Positions 30,314 to 39,623 of a stretch of DNA of 64,000 bases are shown piece after piece. Each line of letters starts with the position of its first letter. Positions within the stretch are counted from its first letter, which is position 1. The translations under genes and the position numbers were made by a program. Origin of the DNA: Arthrobacter caoxuetaonis (GTDB lineage: Bacteria > Actinomycetota > Actinomycetes > Actinomycetales > Micrococcaceae); assembly GCF_023921125.1 (NCBI RefSeq), contig NZ_CP099466.1, positions 434,001 through 498,000 on the forward strand, read 5' to 3'. The notes under the pieces were generated by a model, which worked only from the letters and a program-made list of their open reading frames with translations, made no database searches and was not told where the DNA came from.

Positions 30314-31714
30314 TTACCTTCCCACAATGCCGGTGCGGTTGATGAGTGTGTCGAGCATTTCGTCGATGGCGGTCATGACCCGGGCTGAGCCCTGGTAGGC
30401 GTGCTGGTAGGCCAGCAGGTTGAGGTTTTCCTCATCCAGGTCCACGGAGGAGTTGGAGAGCTGCATGCCGACGGCGGCGGAAGCGGCTACACCGGCGAGG
30501 TCTGCCTGCTGCATCTCTACCCGGGTACTGGCGCCGATGCCGCTGACGAAGTTGGCCCAGATGGAATCGGGCGATCCTGCTCCGGCACCCAGCTGGGCGA
30601 TCGCGTCCGCAATCGAGTTGTCCAGGTTGCCGTTGCCAACAGCGCCGGTGGCGATGCCCGAGGCATTCGCCGGGACAACCTTCAGTGACAGTGCAGCGGG
30701 ATCCGTGGTGTGGCTGAAGAAGTCGCCGACGACGGTGCCTGCGGTATTGGTGCCGCCGTTGTGCACGGCGTTCACCGCGGTGGCCAGTGACCTGGCGAAG
30801 TTGTTGTAGCCCTCGGCAGCGGAGGCGAGGATACCGCCGTCGGCTGCCGGAGCCAGGACGCTGAGCACACCTGCGATCTCGCCGCTGGCGGCCATGTTAA
30901 TGCCCGGGCGGTGGCTCCATTCGAGCCGGGGCGCGTCGGCGCCCATGGCGATGCCGCCGGCAACCTGTACCGGACGGACGATGTCCCCGGAGACGATTGC
31001 GTTGCCGTCGATCAGCACGTCCACCATGCCGTGCTCCGACTCGCGGACGGTGCCGCCGGCCAGGGCAGCGATGGTGGTGGTCAGTGCGTTGCGCTGGTCG
31101 ATGAGCTCATTGGCGGTGCCGCCTGAAGCCTGGACTGTCCGGATCTGCGCGTTGATGGCAGCGATCTGGGACGCTGTGCCGTTGAGCTCCGCTTCCATGT
31201 CCTTGAGCTGCTTGTAGGCGCCGGTCCACTGTTCCTCTACAGCCTGGTAGCCGGTGGCGACCTGGGTGGCGAGCATGGTGGCCTGCCCGATCAGTGCGGT
31301 GGCGGCAGCTTCGTTGCCCGGCTTGTTGGACACTCCCTGCCACGCCGCCCAGAACTCGGTGAGGGAGGCGGAGATGCCGTTCTTGCCCGGCTCGTTGAGG
31401 CTGGCCTCGAGGCCGGCCAGCGCATTGGCGCGGACAGCGGAGAAGCCGGAGGCCGCGGCCGTGGCACGGACCCGGGTGTCCAGCTGCATGCTGCCGAGCC
31501 GTGCGATGCCGTCGACGGAGACGCCCTGGCCCACCCGGGCACCGGTGGCGAACTTGCCGGTGATGGCTGCGCCGCCCATTGCGGAGGTGGTGACCCGCTG
31601 GCGGGTGTAGCCGGGAGTGTTGACGTTGGCGATGTTCTGCCCGACGACGTCGAGACCCTTTCGGGCTGCACTCAGACCGGTGTAGGCGGTGTTCAAGCCG
31701 CTGAAGGTGCTCAT
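30314..31714 (-). CDS. flgK: Flagellar hook-associated protein FlgK (HAP1)
   Basis: Length is 466 residues. The N-terminal rod/hook signature GLDVVGQNIANVNTPGYTRQ and the C-terminal SVDLDEENLNLLAYQHAYQ are diagnostic. FlgK joins the hook to FlgL. A 29-bp gap separates it from flgN, the gene for its presumed chaperone. Confidence 0.97.
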   Translation of the reverse strand: MSTFSGLNTAYTGLSAARKGLDVVGQNIANVNTPGYTRQRVTTSAMGGAAITGKFATGARVGQGVSVDGIARLGSMQLDTRVRATAAASGFSAVRANALAGLEASLNEPGKNGISASLTEFWAAWQGVSNKPGNEAAATALIGQATMLATQVATGYQAVEEQWTGAYKQLKDMEAELNGTASQIAAINAQIRTVQASGGTANELIDQRNALTTTIAALAGGTVRESEHGMVDVLIDGNAIVSGDIVRPVQVAGGIAMGADAPRLEWSHRPGINMAASGEIAGVLSVLAPAADGGILASAAEGYNNFARSLATAVNAVHNGGTNTAGTVVGDFFSHTTDPAALSLKVVPANASGIATGAVGNGNLDNSIADAIAQLGAGAGSPDSIWANFVSGIGASTRVEMQQADLAGVAASAAVGMQLSNSSVDLDEENLNLLAYQHAYQGSARVMTAIDEMLDTLINRTGIVGR

Positions 31715-31743
31715 GGCGTGATGATTCCTTTGTTCACAGGTCT

Positions 31744-32229
31744 CTAGAGTTGCTTATCCACGATCCGGGCGCCGCTTCCGGACCCGGCCGAAGTTCCACT
31801 GGAGTTATACGTTTTGCTTTCGGTTCCCAGGCCCGCGAGGGTTTCCTGGGCGGACCGCGCCGCTGTGCGGAGGAACTGCTCGTTAGTGTCCCGCAGGTCG
31901 CGGATCTTCACGGTCAGTTCGGTCATAGCCTGCAGGTGCGACATGAATATCTCAGTCCACGGCCCCGGAGGTGCGGCGGCGATAATCTGCCGAAGAGTTG
32001 CATCTTCGGCTATGCCCCACTCCTGCGCGAGTTCGGAAACGGCCACCGTCCTGGCCAGATTCGCTACACGCAGGCGTTCCAGGACCTGTTCCACTTCCCG
32101 GGTTGCGTGCTGCAGCCAGCGGGTTTTGCCGGAGGTAAGAAGCAGTTGTTCTTCTTCGAGCTTGAAGGTCAGGAGCTCCAGGAGTTCCCGTTCTTCCCAG
32201 AGTAATGCGGACAATTTCTGGGTACCCAT
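31744..32229 (-). CDS. flgN: FlgN-like export chaperone
   Basis: Length is 161 residues, almost all helical, with coiled-coil style sequence (WEERELLELLTFKLEEEQLLL and VEQVLERLRVANLARTVAV). The C-terminal end IVDKQL and its place upstream of flgK and flgL fit FlgN, the chaperone for those two proteins. GGGAGGTG precedes the ATG. It is the first gene of the minus-strand arm and has a FliA-type promoter 127 bp upstream. Confidence 0.85.
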   Translation of the reverse strand: MGTQKLSALLWEERELLELLTFKLEEEQLLLTSGKTRWLQHATREVEQVLERLRVANLARTVAVSELAQEWGIAEDATLRQIIAAAPPGPWTEIFMSHLQAMTELTVKIRDLRDTNEQFLRTAARSAQETLAGLGTESKTYNSSGTSAGSGSGARIVDKQL

Positions 32230-32355
32230 GCCTAGCTCACCTCCCGCGATGCACGCGAATGTCTTATCTCCGATGGGTGTGGACGCACACCCAGCAACGG
32301 GTTCAAAGACACCCGCTGACGCAGGCCCTCAAAACTTTTAATCCGTCGGAAACAC

Positions 32356-32382
32356 CTATCGGCGCTTCTACCCACAATGTTA
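32356..32382 (-). promoter_or_regulatory. FliA-type (sigma-28) promoter of flgN-flgK-flgL-fliW
   Basis: On the minus strand TAAC is followed after exactly 15 bases by GCCGATAG. The same arrangement occurs before fliC, flgB, flbD and fliM. Predicted transcription starts near 32349, giving a leader of about 120 nt. Confidence 0.85.
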
Positions 32383-32492
32383 GTGGTATGTTGCAGCTAT
32401 TACGCCAAAGTAAGGGATGAACCGGGAGTCTCAGCTCCTGTCCAAGCGGTCAGCGTGTTTTGTTGGGGAACAAGGACTTGGGGGTCCACTAG

Positions 32493-33341
32493 TTGAATCG
32501 CGAAGAACGCAACCTTTTGGTTGTCGAAAACTTACCTTTGGTTGGTTATCTGGTCTCAGAGGTGTGTGCCAAAGCCACGCATCTTTCCCGGGATGACCTG
32601 GCATCGGTTGGGGCAATTGCCCTGATTACGTCCGCCGACTCCTTTAATGCGGAGCTGGGTGTGCCTTTTGGGGCCTACGCCCGACGGCGGATCGTTGGCG
32701 CTTTTGCCGACGAGATGCGCTCGAACGACTGGGCAACCAGGACCGCACGCAAGCGCATCAAGGAAACCCTCGCAGTCAAGGAAGCGCTGACTGCTGCCCT
32801 GGGTCGCTCACCGAAGGTGGACGAGATCGCTTCCGCCATGGGCGTGGACCGGGCTGCGGCCGAGGACGCGCTGGCGGATGCATCACGCACTGTCTCCCAT
32901 TTGGACGACGCAGCTTCGGACTCCCTGGTCAGCGCGCTGCCCTCGCCCGAAGGCTCTGCCCTGTCCTCCGAGCGGATGCAGTACCTGCGTGCCGCCGTCG
33001 AGGCCCTGCCGGAGAAAATGCGCTACATCGTTGAACAGGTCTACTTCCATGACCGCTCGGTCAAGGACCTTGCCGCTGAACTGGGTGCTACCCACTCCGC
33101 GGTGTCCCAGCAGCGTGCCGAAGCTGTCCGTCTGCTGCGGGACGGGCTGGGCACCCACTACTCCGATGCCGATACTCCGGCGCCGATCGAGTCGCGGATT
33201 TCGCCGGCCAGGCGCAACGCCTACCTCGCATCAGTGGCGGAGTGGACCGCCGGCGGACTCACCCGCCAGGATCCGCATTTCAACCCCGCTGCCTTCCGTG
33301 CGCCGGGTGGACACGGGCCGCTGAACGCCGCCGTGTCCTAG
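32493..33341 (+). CDS. fliA: FliA/WhiG-type flagellar sigma factor
   Basis: Length is 282 residues. Region 2 (VPFGAYARRRIVGAFADEMR, then NDWATRT) matches the FliA 'Y-A-x-x-R-I-x-G-A' signature. Region 3 (LGRSPKVDEIASAMGVD) and region 4 (LPEKMRYIVEQVYFHDRSVKDLAAELGATHSAVSQ) follow, with a 60-residue tail of unknown function. TTG at 32493 is the apparent start, with GGGGGT upstream. It should direct RNA polymerase to the TWAC-N15-GCCGAWAR promoters in this cluster. No FlgM anti-sigma gene is visible. Confidence 0.92.
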   Translation: MNREERNLLVVENLPLVGYLVSEVCAKATHLSRDDLASVGAIALITSADSFNAELGVPFGAYARRRIVGAFADEMRSNDWATRTARKRIKETLAVKEALTAALGRSPKVDEIASAMGVDRAAAEDALADASRTVSHLDDAASDSLVSALPSPEGSALSSERMQYLRAAVEALPEKMRYIVEQVYFHDRSVKDLAAELGATHSAVSQQRAEAVRLLRDGLGTHYSDADTPAPIESRISPARRNAYLASVAEWTAGGLTRQDPHFNPAAFRAPGGHGPLNAAVS

Positions 33342-33376
33342 CTCTCAAAAAACTGCAAAATTCTTTTCCGAATTCC

Positions 33377-33403
33377 TAACACGCCCGTGATGGGGGCCGA
33401 TAA
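33377..33403 (+). promoter_or_regulatory. FliA-type promoter of flagellin
   Basis: TAAC, 15 bases, then GCCGATAA, the best match of the five to the sigma-28 consensus. It lies 61 bp upstream of the flagellin start. Confidence 0.92.
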
Positions 33404-33412
33404 CTAGGGGTA

Positions 33413-33457
33413 CAGGCCCACGGACGGGCCTGGTAGTTATCGCCCAATCACGGAGGA
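33413..33457 (+). promoter_or_regulatory. Probable CsrA binding sites in the flagellin leader
   Basis: The hairpin CAGGCCC/GGGCCTG (33413-33432) presents ACGGAC in its 6-base loop. A second ACGGA at 33450-33454 overlaps the Shine-Dalgarno GGAGGA (33452-33457). A loop ANGGA plus an ANGGA at the ribosome binding site is the arrangement known for Bacillus hag. An outer stem ATAACTA/TAGTTAT (33400-33406/33434-33440) exists in DNA, but its 5' side would lie mostly before the transcription start. Confidence 0.8.
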
Positions 33458-33464
33458 ATTCATC

Positions 33465-34295
33465 ATGGGTTTCACAATTGCAACTAACGTCTCTTCGCTC
33501 AATGCGATGCGTAACCTGACCCTGAACCAGACGGCTCAGTCCAAGTCGGTGGAGCGCCTCTCCAGCGGCCTGCGCATCAACCGTGCAGCTGACGACGCTG
33601 CCGGCCTGGCCATCTCCGAAGGTCTGAAGAACCAGATCTCCGGTCTGCAGGTTGCCGGCCGCAACGCACAGGACGGCATCAGCCTGGTCCAGACCGCTGA
33701 AGGCGCCCTGACCGAGGTCCACAACATCCTGAACCGTGTCCGTGACCTGGCCATCCAGGCCGCGAACGATACGAACAACGATGACTCCCGGGCAGCAATC
33801 CAGAAGGAAGTAACCGCTCAGGCTGCTGAACTGACCCGTATCGCTGCAAGCACCAACTTCAACGGCATCGACCTGCTCGCCGGCGGTGACCTGCAGATTC
33901 AGGTTGGCGCCAACGGTGGATCGGGCAACGTTGCCCTGAACGAGATCACGGTCAGCCTGACGGATATCGGAGCCGTTGCAACCAATGTTGCCGCGCTGGA
34001 CCTGACCTCGCAGGCTACTTCATCCGCGGCAATCGAAAGCCTGGATGCCGAGATCATCGCGGTTTCCGGCGCTCGCGCCGACCTGGGTGCACAGCAGAAC
34101 CGCCTCGAGTCCACCGCACGCTCCATCGCGGTCTCCGTCGAGAACCTCTCTGCTGCCAACTCCCGTATCCGCGACACCGATATGGCCACGGAAATGGGTA
34201 ACTTCACCAAGTCCCAGATCCTGTCCAGTGCTGCCACGGCCATGCTGGCCCAGGCTAACCAGATGAACTCCGGCGTTATGCAGCTCCTGCAGTAA
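33465..34295 (+). CDS. fliC: Flagellin
   Basis: Length is 276 residues, a minimal flagellin: N-terminal D0/D1 (NVSSLNAMRNLTLNQ, VERLSSGLRINRAADDAAGL) and C-terminal D1/D0 (SRIRDTDMATEMGNFTK, ending SGVMQLLQ), with only a short variable centre and no D2/D3 domains. It is the filament subunit, exported by the flagellar type III apparatus with FliS as chaperone. Transcription from the FliA-type promoter and repression by CsrA with relief by FliW are both suggested by the leader. It is the only flagellin gene in the window. Confidence 0.98.
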   Translation: MGFTIATNVSSLNAMRNLTLNQTAQSKSVERLSSGLRINRAADDAAGLAISEGLKNQISGLQVAGRNAQDGISLVQTAEGALTEVHNILNRVRDLAIQAANDTNNDDSRAAIQKEVTAQAAELTRIAASTNFNGIDLLAGGDLQIQVGANGGSGNVALNEITVSLTDIGAVATNVAALDLTSQATSSAAIESLDAEIIAVSGARADLGAQQNRLESTARSIAVSVENLSAANSRIRDTDMATEMGNFTKSQILSSAATAMLAQANQMNSGVMQLLQ

Positions 34296-34370
34296 TAACG
34301 GAATCATCCGCGGCGCGGCTTCGGCCGCAACGCAACCAGCAGTAACCGCTTGACCGGCAGGTGAATGGCC

Positions 34371-34416
34371 GCTGGCGGGAAAAGAATGACTTGGACCTCA
34401 CACTTTTCCCGCCAGC
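34371..34416 (+). terminator. Hairpin after flagellin
   Basis: Perfect 14-bp arms GCTGGCGGGAAAAG and CTTTTCCCGCCAGC enclose about 18 bases, 75 bp after the flagellin stop. No T run follows. A second small hairpin with CCTGCGGC and GCCGCAGG follows at about 34427-34452. Either may limit read-through into fliD or stabilise the flagellin mRNA. Confidence 0.6.
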
Positions 34417-34536
34417 CCATTCCCTGCCTGCGGCGTTTTATCCGGCCGCAGGACCTCACCTTTCAGCATGACCAACGGCATCTTCCCTCCGCAGCAGCGG
34501 GTCAGAACCTGAGGGAAACGTACAAGGAGCATTCGC

Positions 34537-35877
34537 ATGGCGCTAGGCATCGACGGACTGATCAGCGGTATCGATACGACCTCCATGATCAAGCAGCTCA
34601 TGGATATTGAAGCGCGGCCGCAGGTCCTGCTGAAAAACAGGGTAAGCAGCACGCAGACGTTTGCCACCGCCCTGCAGAACCTCAACACCAAGATTGCCTC
34701 ACTTGCTGAAACTGCTGGAAAGACGGCGGAGCCGGCCGGCACGGACCTGTTCAAGGCCAGCACCACTTCAGACAAGGTGACCACTGCAATCACCTCGGGC
34801 GCCGCTGCAGGTTCCCTGGACATTTCCGTTTCCCAGACCGCTACAGCACAGGTTTCGCTGTCTGCAGCCATGGCGGCGTGGCCCTCGAACAGTGTCCTGG
34901 CCATCTCGGCCAATGGGACAGTGACGTCCTTTGACACCACGGACAAGTCCCTGGACCAGGTCATCAGCGAAGTCAACAAAGCCAACCTCGGCGTCACCGG
35001 CGTGAAGATTGCCACCGGAAGCGTGGACGGCGTCCAGCAGTACCGGGTACAGTTCACTGCTGCCAAAACCGGCTCCGAAGGCGCGTTCACGGCCAGCCTC
35101 GGCGGCACGGACATGGACGTCCTCAAGACGGCACAGGATGCCAAGCTCACCCTGTGGGCCGGCACACCCGCAGCGCAGGAGATCACGTCCTCCACCAATA
35201 CCTTCAAAGCCCTGATGCCGGGTGTGGACATCACGCTGGCAGCGGACACCCCGGCCAACACCGCGCTGACCATCAACGTGGCCCGAGACGACGAAGCGAT
35301 CTCCAAGGTCGCTTCGGACCTGGTGGCCGGACTGGCCGATGTGTTCGCGTACATCAACCGCAACAGTGCCGTCACGGTCTCCACGTCTTCCGGCAGCACC
35401 AGCGCCTCCGGTGGTGTGTTCACCAGCGACGCCGGGATCCGTGACATCAAGCGGCAGATCATGGAAGCTGCGACGTCGCCTCTTGACGGCCGTTCACCAT
35501 CGGAAATCGGCATCGTTATTACCAAGGACGGCACGGTTGAGTTCGACGCGGAGAAGTTTGCTGCTGCCATGGCTGCTGATCCCACGAAGACACAGGCAGC
35601 GATTCAAACGATCGCCGGACGAGTCGAAGCGGCCGGCAAGGTGGCCTCGGACAAGTACGACGGTCTGATCACCCAGCGCATCACCGGCCAGGAATCGACT
35701 ATCCGGTCGCTGAACACCCAGATCGAAGACTGGGACAGGCGCCTGGCTAGCCGCGAGTCGACGCTGAAGATGGTGTGGAGCAACCTCGAAGTCAAGCTCA
35801 GCCAGCTGCAGAGCCAGCAGGACTGGCTCACCGGCCAGCTCGCCTCGCTGAGCTCGTCCAGCTCAGGAAAGAAGTGA
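34537..35877 (+). CDS. fliD: Flagellar filament cap protein FliD (HAP2)
   Basis: Length is 446 residues. The N-terminal GIDGLISGIDTTSMIKQLMDIEA is the FliD signature; the C-terminal region has RITGQESTIRSLNTQIEDWDRRL and a coiled-coil end. FliD caps the filament and guides flagellin folding. AAGGAG precedes the ATG. It starts 241 bp after flagellin and I see no FliA-type site in that gap, so its expression may come from read-through or another promoter. Confidence 0.96.
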   Translation: MALGIDGLISGIDTTSMIKQLMDIEARPQVLLKNRVSSTQTFATALQNLNTKIASLAETAGKTAEPAGTDLFKASTTSDKVTTAITSGAAAGSLDISVSQTATAQVSLSAAMAAWPSNSVLAISANGTVTSFDTTDKSLDQVISEVNKANLGVTGVKIATGSVDGVQQYRVQFTAAKTGSEGAFTASLGGTDMDVLKTAQDAKLTLWAGTPAAQEITSSTNTFKALMPGVDITLAADTPANTALTINVARDDEAISKVASDLVAGLADVFAYINRNSAVTVSTSSGSTSASGGVFTSDAGIRDIKRQIMEAATSPLDGRSPSEIGIVITKDGTVEFDAEKFAAAMAADPTKTQAAIQTIAGRVEAAGKVASDKYDGLITQRITGQESTIRSLNTQIEDWDRRLASRESTLKMVWSNLEVKLSQLQSQQDWLTGQLASLSSSSSGKK

Positions 35878-35879
35878 CC

Positions 35880-36302
35880 GTGAGCTACGGGCTGCAGGCC
35901 AAGCGGGCCGAATTCATCCGTGATGCGGTGATGTCGGCGTCTCCCGTCCGGCTGCTCACCATGCTGTACGACCGGATGCTGCTGGACCTCAACCGGGCCG
36001 AAGCAGCCCAGCAGGCAGGCAATTGGAAGGCTGCCAGCGAGCAGCTGATCCACGCCCAGAGCATCGTGGCTGAACTCAGCGGCACGCTGAAGGTGGACGA
36101 ATGGGAGGGCGGGGAGAACCTCCAGGCCATCTACGGTTACGTGATGAAGGCCATGGTGGAAGCCAACCTGCAGCACAGTGCAGCCATGACCCGCGAGTGC
36201 ATCAACCTGCTGGAACCGCTCCGCGCCGCCTGGCATGAAGCCGCAGCCCAGCTGCCCGCCGCTGCGCCGGCAGCAACCGGAGGTACCCTCGGTGTCGGCT
36301 GA
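35880..36302 (+). CDS. fliS: Flagellin export chaperone FliS
   Basis: Length is 140 residues from the GTG at 35880, eight bases after AGGAAAG; the GTG at 35874 overlaps the fliD stop and is too close to that site. The motif RDAVMSASPVRLLTMLYDRMLLDL is typical FliS. It binds the C-terminus of flagellin to prevent early polymerisation. It overlaps the next gene by 11 bp. Confidence 0.92.
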   Translation: MSYGLQAKRAEFIRDAVMSASPVRLLTMLYDRMLLDLNRAEAAQQAGNWKAASEQLIHAQSIVAELSGTLKVDEWEGGENLQAIYGYVMKAMVEANLQHSAAMTRECINLLEPLRAAWHEAAAQLPAAAPAATGGTLGVG

Positions 36303-36636
36303 ACCAGTGGAAGAGTACCTGACTCCGCACCAGGAGAACCTTGAACGCTGGGATGAGGTACTGACCCAGCTCGAGGACAATCTTGAAGCTTTCATGGACG
36401 GCACAACCGTCTTGGACCAGGCGCGCACCGTCGCCAGCGCGTGGCATCCGCCGCATGCGCTGGGACCGCTGCCCGCCGAATACGCCACCCGGGCCCGGCT
36501 GCTGTCGATGGCCCAGCAGCGTGCGTATGCGCAGCTGCGCAGCGAATCCAGGATGATCCGGCAGCAGGCCGAACTGATCCGCAGCGTTCCGACTGCCTCC
36601 TCCGGCGGCGCGGTCTACCTCGACGTCTCGGGCTAG
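36292..36636 (+). CDS. FliT-like flagellar protein
   Basis: Length is 114 residues from the GTG at 36292, eight bases after GGAGG. It is mainly helical (ENLERWDEVLTQLEDNLEAF, then RMIRQQAELIRSV) with a short hydrophobic C-terminus. The position directly after fliS, with overlap, is where the FliD chaperone FliT usually lies. Sequence similarity alone does not prove it, so the FliT role is inferred from context. Confidence 0.65.
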   Translation: MSAEPVEEYLTPHQENLERWDEVLTQLEDNLEAFMDGTTVLDQARTVASAWHPPHALGPLPAEYATRARLLSMAQQRAYAQLRSESRMIRQQAELIRSVPTASSGGAVYLDVSG

Positions 36637-36657
36637 GCCCGTTCCTGCAGGGCGGCG

Positions 36658-39048
36658 CTAGCCTCCCACATAGGCGGCCAGGTGCTCCCCGGAGAGGGTT
36701 GATCTTCCGGCCACCAGGTCCGCCGGTGTCCCCTCGAACACCACCCGGCCGCCGTCGTGCCCTGCTCCCGGACCCATGTCGATGATCCAGTCCGCGTGGG
36801 CCATGACCGCCTGGTGATGCTCGATCAGGATCACTGACTTTCCAGAGTCGACCAGCCGGTCCAGCAGGCCCAGCAGCTGCTGCACATCTGCCAGGTGCAG
36901 TCCCGTGGTGGGTTCATCGAGGACGTAGATATCGCCCTTGTCCGCCATTTGGGCGGCGAGCTTCAACCGCTGGCGTTCACCGCCGGACAGCGTGGTGAGC
37001 GGCTGCCCCAGACTGAGGTACCCGAGCCCCACGTCCGCCAGGCGCTCCAGGATTTTCTGGGCTGCAGGGGTCTTCGCGTCGCCCGCGGCAAAAAACGCTG
37101 CAGCTTCCGTCACGGACATGGCCAGCACCTCAGCGATGTTCCGGCCGCCCAGGGTGTACTCCAGCACGGCAGCCTGGAAACGCCTGCCTTCGCACTCCTC
37201 GCAGGTGGACTCCACCGTGGCCATGACTCCCAGGTCTGTGTAGATGACCCCGGCACCGTTGCAGACCGGGCAGGCGCCCTCGGAATTAGAGGAGAACAAG
37301 GCCGGCTTGACCCCGTTGGCTTTCGCGAACGCCTTGCGGATGGGCTCCAGCAGGCCGGTGTAGGTCGCGGGGTTGCTGCGACGTGAGCCCTTGATCCCGC
37401 CCTGGTCAATCACCACGACGCCGTCGCGCTTGGCCACCGAGCCGCGGATCAGGGAACTCTTCCCGGATCCCGCCACCCCGGTAAAGGCACAAAGGACACC
37501 GAGGGGAATGTCGACGTCGACGTCCTGCAGGTTGTTCAGCGCAGCGCCGCGAACCTCCAGCACCCCCGAAGCGGTCCGCACAGTGTCCTTCAGCCGGGCC
37601 CGGTCATCCAGATGGCGGCCGGTCACCGTCTCCGAGGCGCGAAGACCGTTCAGTGTGCCCTCAAAGCAGATTTCGCCGCCTCCGGAACCGGCACCGGGGC
37701 CCAGGTCCACCACATGGTCGGCGATCGCGATCATTTCCGGCTTGTGCTCCACCACCAGTACGGTGTTGCCCTTGTCCCTGAGCTGGATCAGCAGCTGGTT
37801 CATTCGCTCGATGTCATGCGGGTGCAGCCCGATGCTTGGTTCGTCGAACACGTACGTCACATCCGTCAGGGAGGATCCCAGATGCCGGATCATCTTGGTC
37901 CGCTGGGATTCACCGCCGGACAGGGTGCCTGACGGGCGGTCCAGGGACAGATAGCCCAGCCCGATGTCCGTGAAGGAATCCAGCAGGTGCTGCAGTCCGG
38001 CCAGCAGGGGAGCCACCGACGGTTCGTCCAGCTCCCGCACCCACTCGGCGAGGTCGCTGATCTGGAGGGAGCACAGGTCGGCGATGTTCTTTCCCCTGAT
38101 CCTGGAGGCAAGGGCCTCCTGCGCCAGCCGGGTGCCGCCGCACTCGGGACAGGTGGAAAAGGCAATGGCCCGATCCACGAACGCCCGGATGTGCGGCTGC
38201 ATGGCTTCGCGGTCCTTGGACAGCATGGACTTCTGGATCTTGGGGATCAGCCCTTCGAAGGTGACGTTGATACCCTCGACCTTCAGCTTGGTGGGTTCCG
38301 CGTACAGCAGGGCGTGGAGTTCCTTCTTGGTGAACTTCGCGATGGGCTTGTTCGGATCGAAGAGGCCGGTGTTGCTGAAGATCCGCCCGTACCAGCCGTC
38401 CATGCTGTAGCCGGGGATGGTGAGCGCCCCTTCCAGGATGGACTTGGAATCATCAAAGAGCACGGTGAGGTCGAAGTCGCTGACGTTCCCCATGCCCTCG
38501 CAGCGCGGGCACATGCCGCCCAGCCGGTTGAACGTGGCTTTCTCCGCCTTGGTCTTTCCGCCGCGTTCCACGGTGATGGCCCCGCTGGCCCTCACGGAGG
38601 GAACGTTGAAGGAGTAGGCGTTGGGGGAGCCGATGTGCGGGTCGCCGAGCCTGCTGAAGAGGATGCGCAGCATGGCGTTTGCGTCGGTGGCGGTCCCCAC
38701 CGTGGAACGGGGATTGGCACCCATCCGCTCCTGGTCCACGATGATCGCCGTGGTGAGTCCTTCCAGCCGGTCGACGTCGGGCCGGGCGAGGCTGGGCATA
38801 AACCCCTGGACGAAGGCACTGTAGGTCTCGTTGATCATGCGCTGGGAATCCGCGGCAATCGTGGCGAAGACCAGTGAGCTCTTGCCTGATCCCGAGACCC
38901 CGGTGAAGACCGTGAGCCGCCTCTTGGGAATGTCGAGGCTGATGTCCTTGAGGTTGTTTTCCCGGGCGCCCAGCACCCGGATCATCTCGTGGCGGTCGGC
39001 GGGATGAGCCGAGGGGGACTGCGTTGAAGGATCCGTGGCTGTGCTCAT
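36658..39048 (-). CDS. UvrA-like excinuclease paralogue (UvrA2/DrrC type)
   Basis: Length is 796 residues from the ATG at 39048 (AGGGAGC upstream). Two ABC halves are seen: Walker [13 protein letters not shown] and [11 protein letters not shown]; signature motifs [12 protein letters not shown] and [12 protein letters not shown]; Walker [13 protein letters not shown] and [12 protein letters not shown]. Zinc CxxC pairs are present (CPECGG, CPVCNG, CEECEG). At 796 residues it is about 150 shorter than housekeeping UvrA and appears to lack the UvrB-binding insertion. Such UvrA2 proteins are linked to tolerance of DNA-binding drugs. It lies on the opposite strand inside the flagellar cluster with no functional link to motility. 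Confidence 0.9.
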   Translation of the reverse strand: MSTATDPSTQSPSAHPADRHEMIRVLGARENNLKDISLDIPKRRLTVFTGVSGSGKSSLVFATIAADSQRMINETYSAFVQGFMPSLARPDVDRLEGLTTAIIVDQERMGANPRSTVGTATDANAMLRILFSRLGDPHIGSPNAYSFNVPSVRASGAITVERGGKTKAEKATFNRLGGMCPRCEGMGNVSDFDLTVLFDDSKSILEGALTIPGYSMDGWYGRIFSNTGLFDPNKPIAKFTKKELHALLYAEPTKLKVEGINVTFEGLIPKIQKSMLSKDREAMQPHIRAFVDRAIAFSTCPECGGTRLAQEALASRIRGKNIADLCSLQISDLAEWVRELDEPSVAPLLAGLQHLLDSFTDIGLGYLSLDRPSGTLSGGESQRTKMIRHLGSSLTDVTYVFDEPSIGLHPHDIERMNQLLIQLRDKGNTVLVVEHKPEMIAIADHVVDLGPGAGSGGGEICFEGTLNGLRASETVTGRHLDDRARLKDTVRTASGVLEVRGAALNNLQDVDVDIPLGVLCAFTGVAGSGKSSLIRGSVAKRDGVVVIDQGGIKGSRRSNPATYTGLLEPIRKAFAKANGVKPALFSSNSEGACPVCNGAGVIYTDLGVMATVESTCEECEGRRFQAAVLEYTLGGRNIAEVLAMSVTEAAAFFAAGDAKTPAAQKILERLADVGLGYLSLGQPLTTLSGGERQRLKLAAQMADKGDIYVLDEPTTGLHLADVQQLLGLLDRLVDSGKSVILIEHHQAVMAHADWIIDMGPGAGHDGGRVVFEGTPADLVAGRSTLSGEHLAAYVGG

Positions 39049-39173
39049 GGTTGCTCCCTGGGATGTCCAGCATCTGTGGTGTGCCACGTTACCCGCGCTG
39101 CGGGAAGGCATGCTTCTTTAATTCCGACCACCCTTCTACTTGCTTTATCCCCGCGCGATACCTCGAAAAATAC

Positions 39174-39200
39174 TTACGCTTGCCGCCAAACCGCCGATAG
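39174..39200 (+). promoter_or_regulatory. FliA-type promoter of the flgB operon
   Basis: TTAC, 15 bases, then GCCGATAG. It lies 78 bp before flgB and drives the basal-body, rod and hook genes. The same intergenic region must hold the divergent promoter of the UvrA-like gene. Confidence 0.82.
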
Positions 39201-39278
39201 CAAGCAGTGAGCATGGATAGCTCACGCAACAGGCCACGGATCGGCCGCTCTGTTCCCCCATAAGAAGCGGGTTTTCCT

Positions 39279-39623
39279 GTGTTCGACTCCGTGTCCTCGG
39301 TGGCGCTGCAAAGCGCTCTCAATGGCCTGGCCCTGCGCCAGCGGACCATTGCCAACAACATCGCCAACGTGAACACCCCCGGCTACCACGCCCAGCGGGT
39401 GAGCTTTGAAGATGCCCTGGCAAAGTCGGTCAGGGCCGGAAACAAGTCCTTCACGGAGTCAGCTACCGCCCGTTCGCTGGAACCGACCCGCCTCGACGGC
39501 TCCAACGTCAACCTGGACACCGAGACGCTCTCCAACATCGATACGGTGCTGCGCTTCCAGTTCGCCTCCCAAGCAGTTGGCGGAGAAGCCAACTCTCTCC
39601 GCACCGCGATGAGGACACAGTAA
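39279..39623 (+). CDS. flgB: Flagellar basal-body rod protein FlgB
   Basis: Length is 114 residues. The N-terminal signature LRQRTIANNIANVNTPGYHAQRV identifies a rod protein, and its place before flgC and fliE makes it FlgB. It forms the proximal rod. The GTG start has AAGAAG upstream. The stop overlaps the flgC start by one base. Confidence 0.95.
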   Translation: MFDSVSSVALQSALNGLALRQRTIANNIANVNTPGYHAQRVSFEDALAKSVRAGNKSFTESATARSLEPTRLDGSNVNLDTETLSNIDTVLRFQFASQAVGGEANSLRTAMRTQ

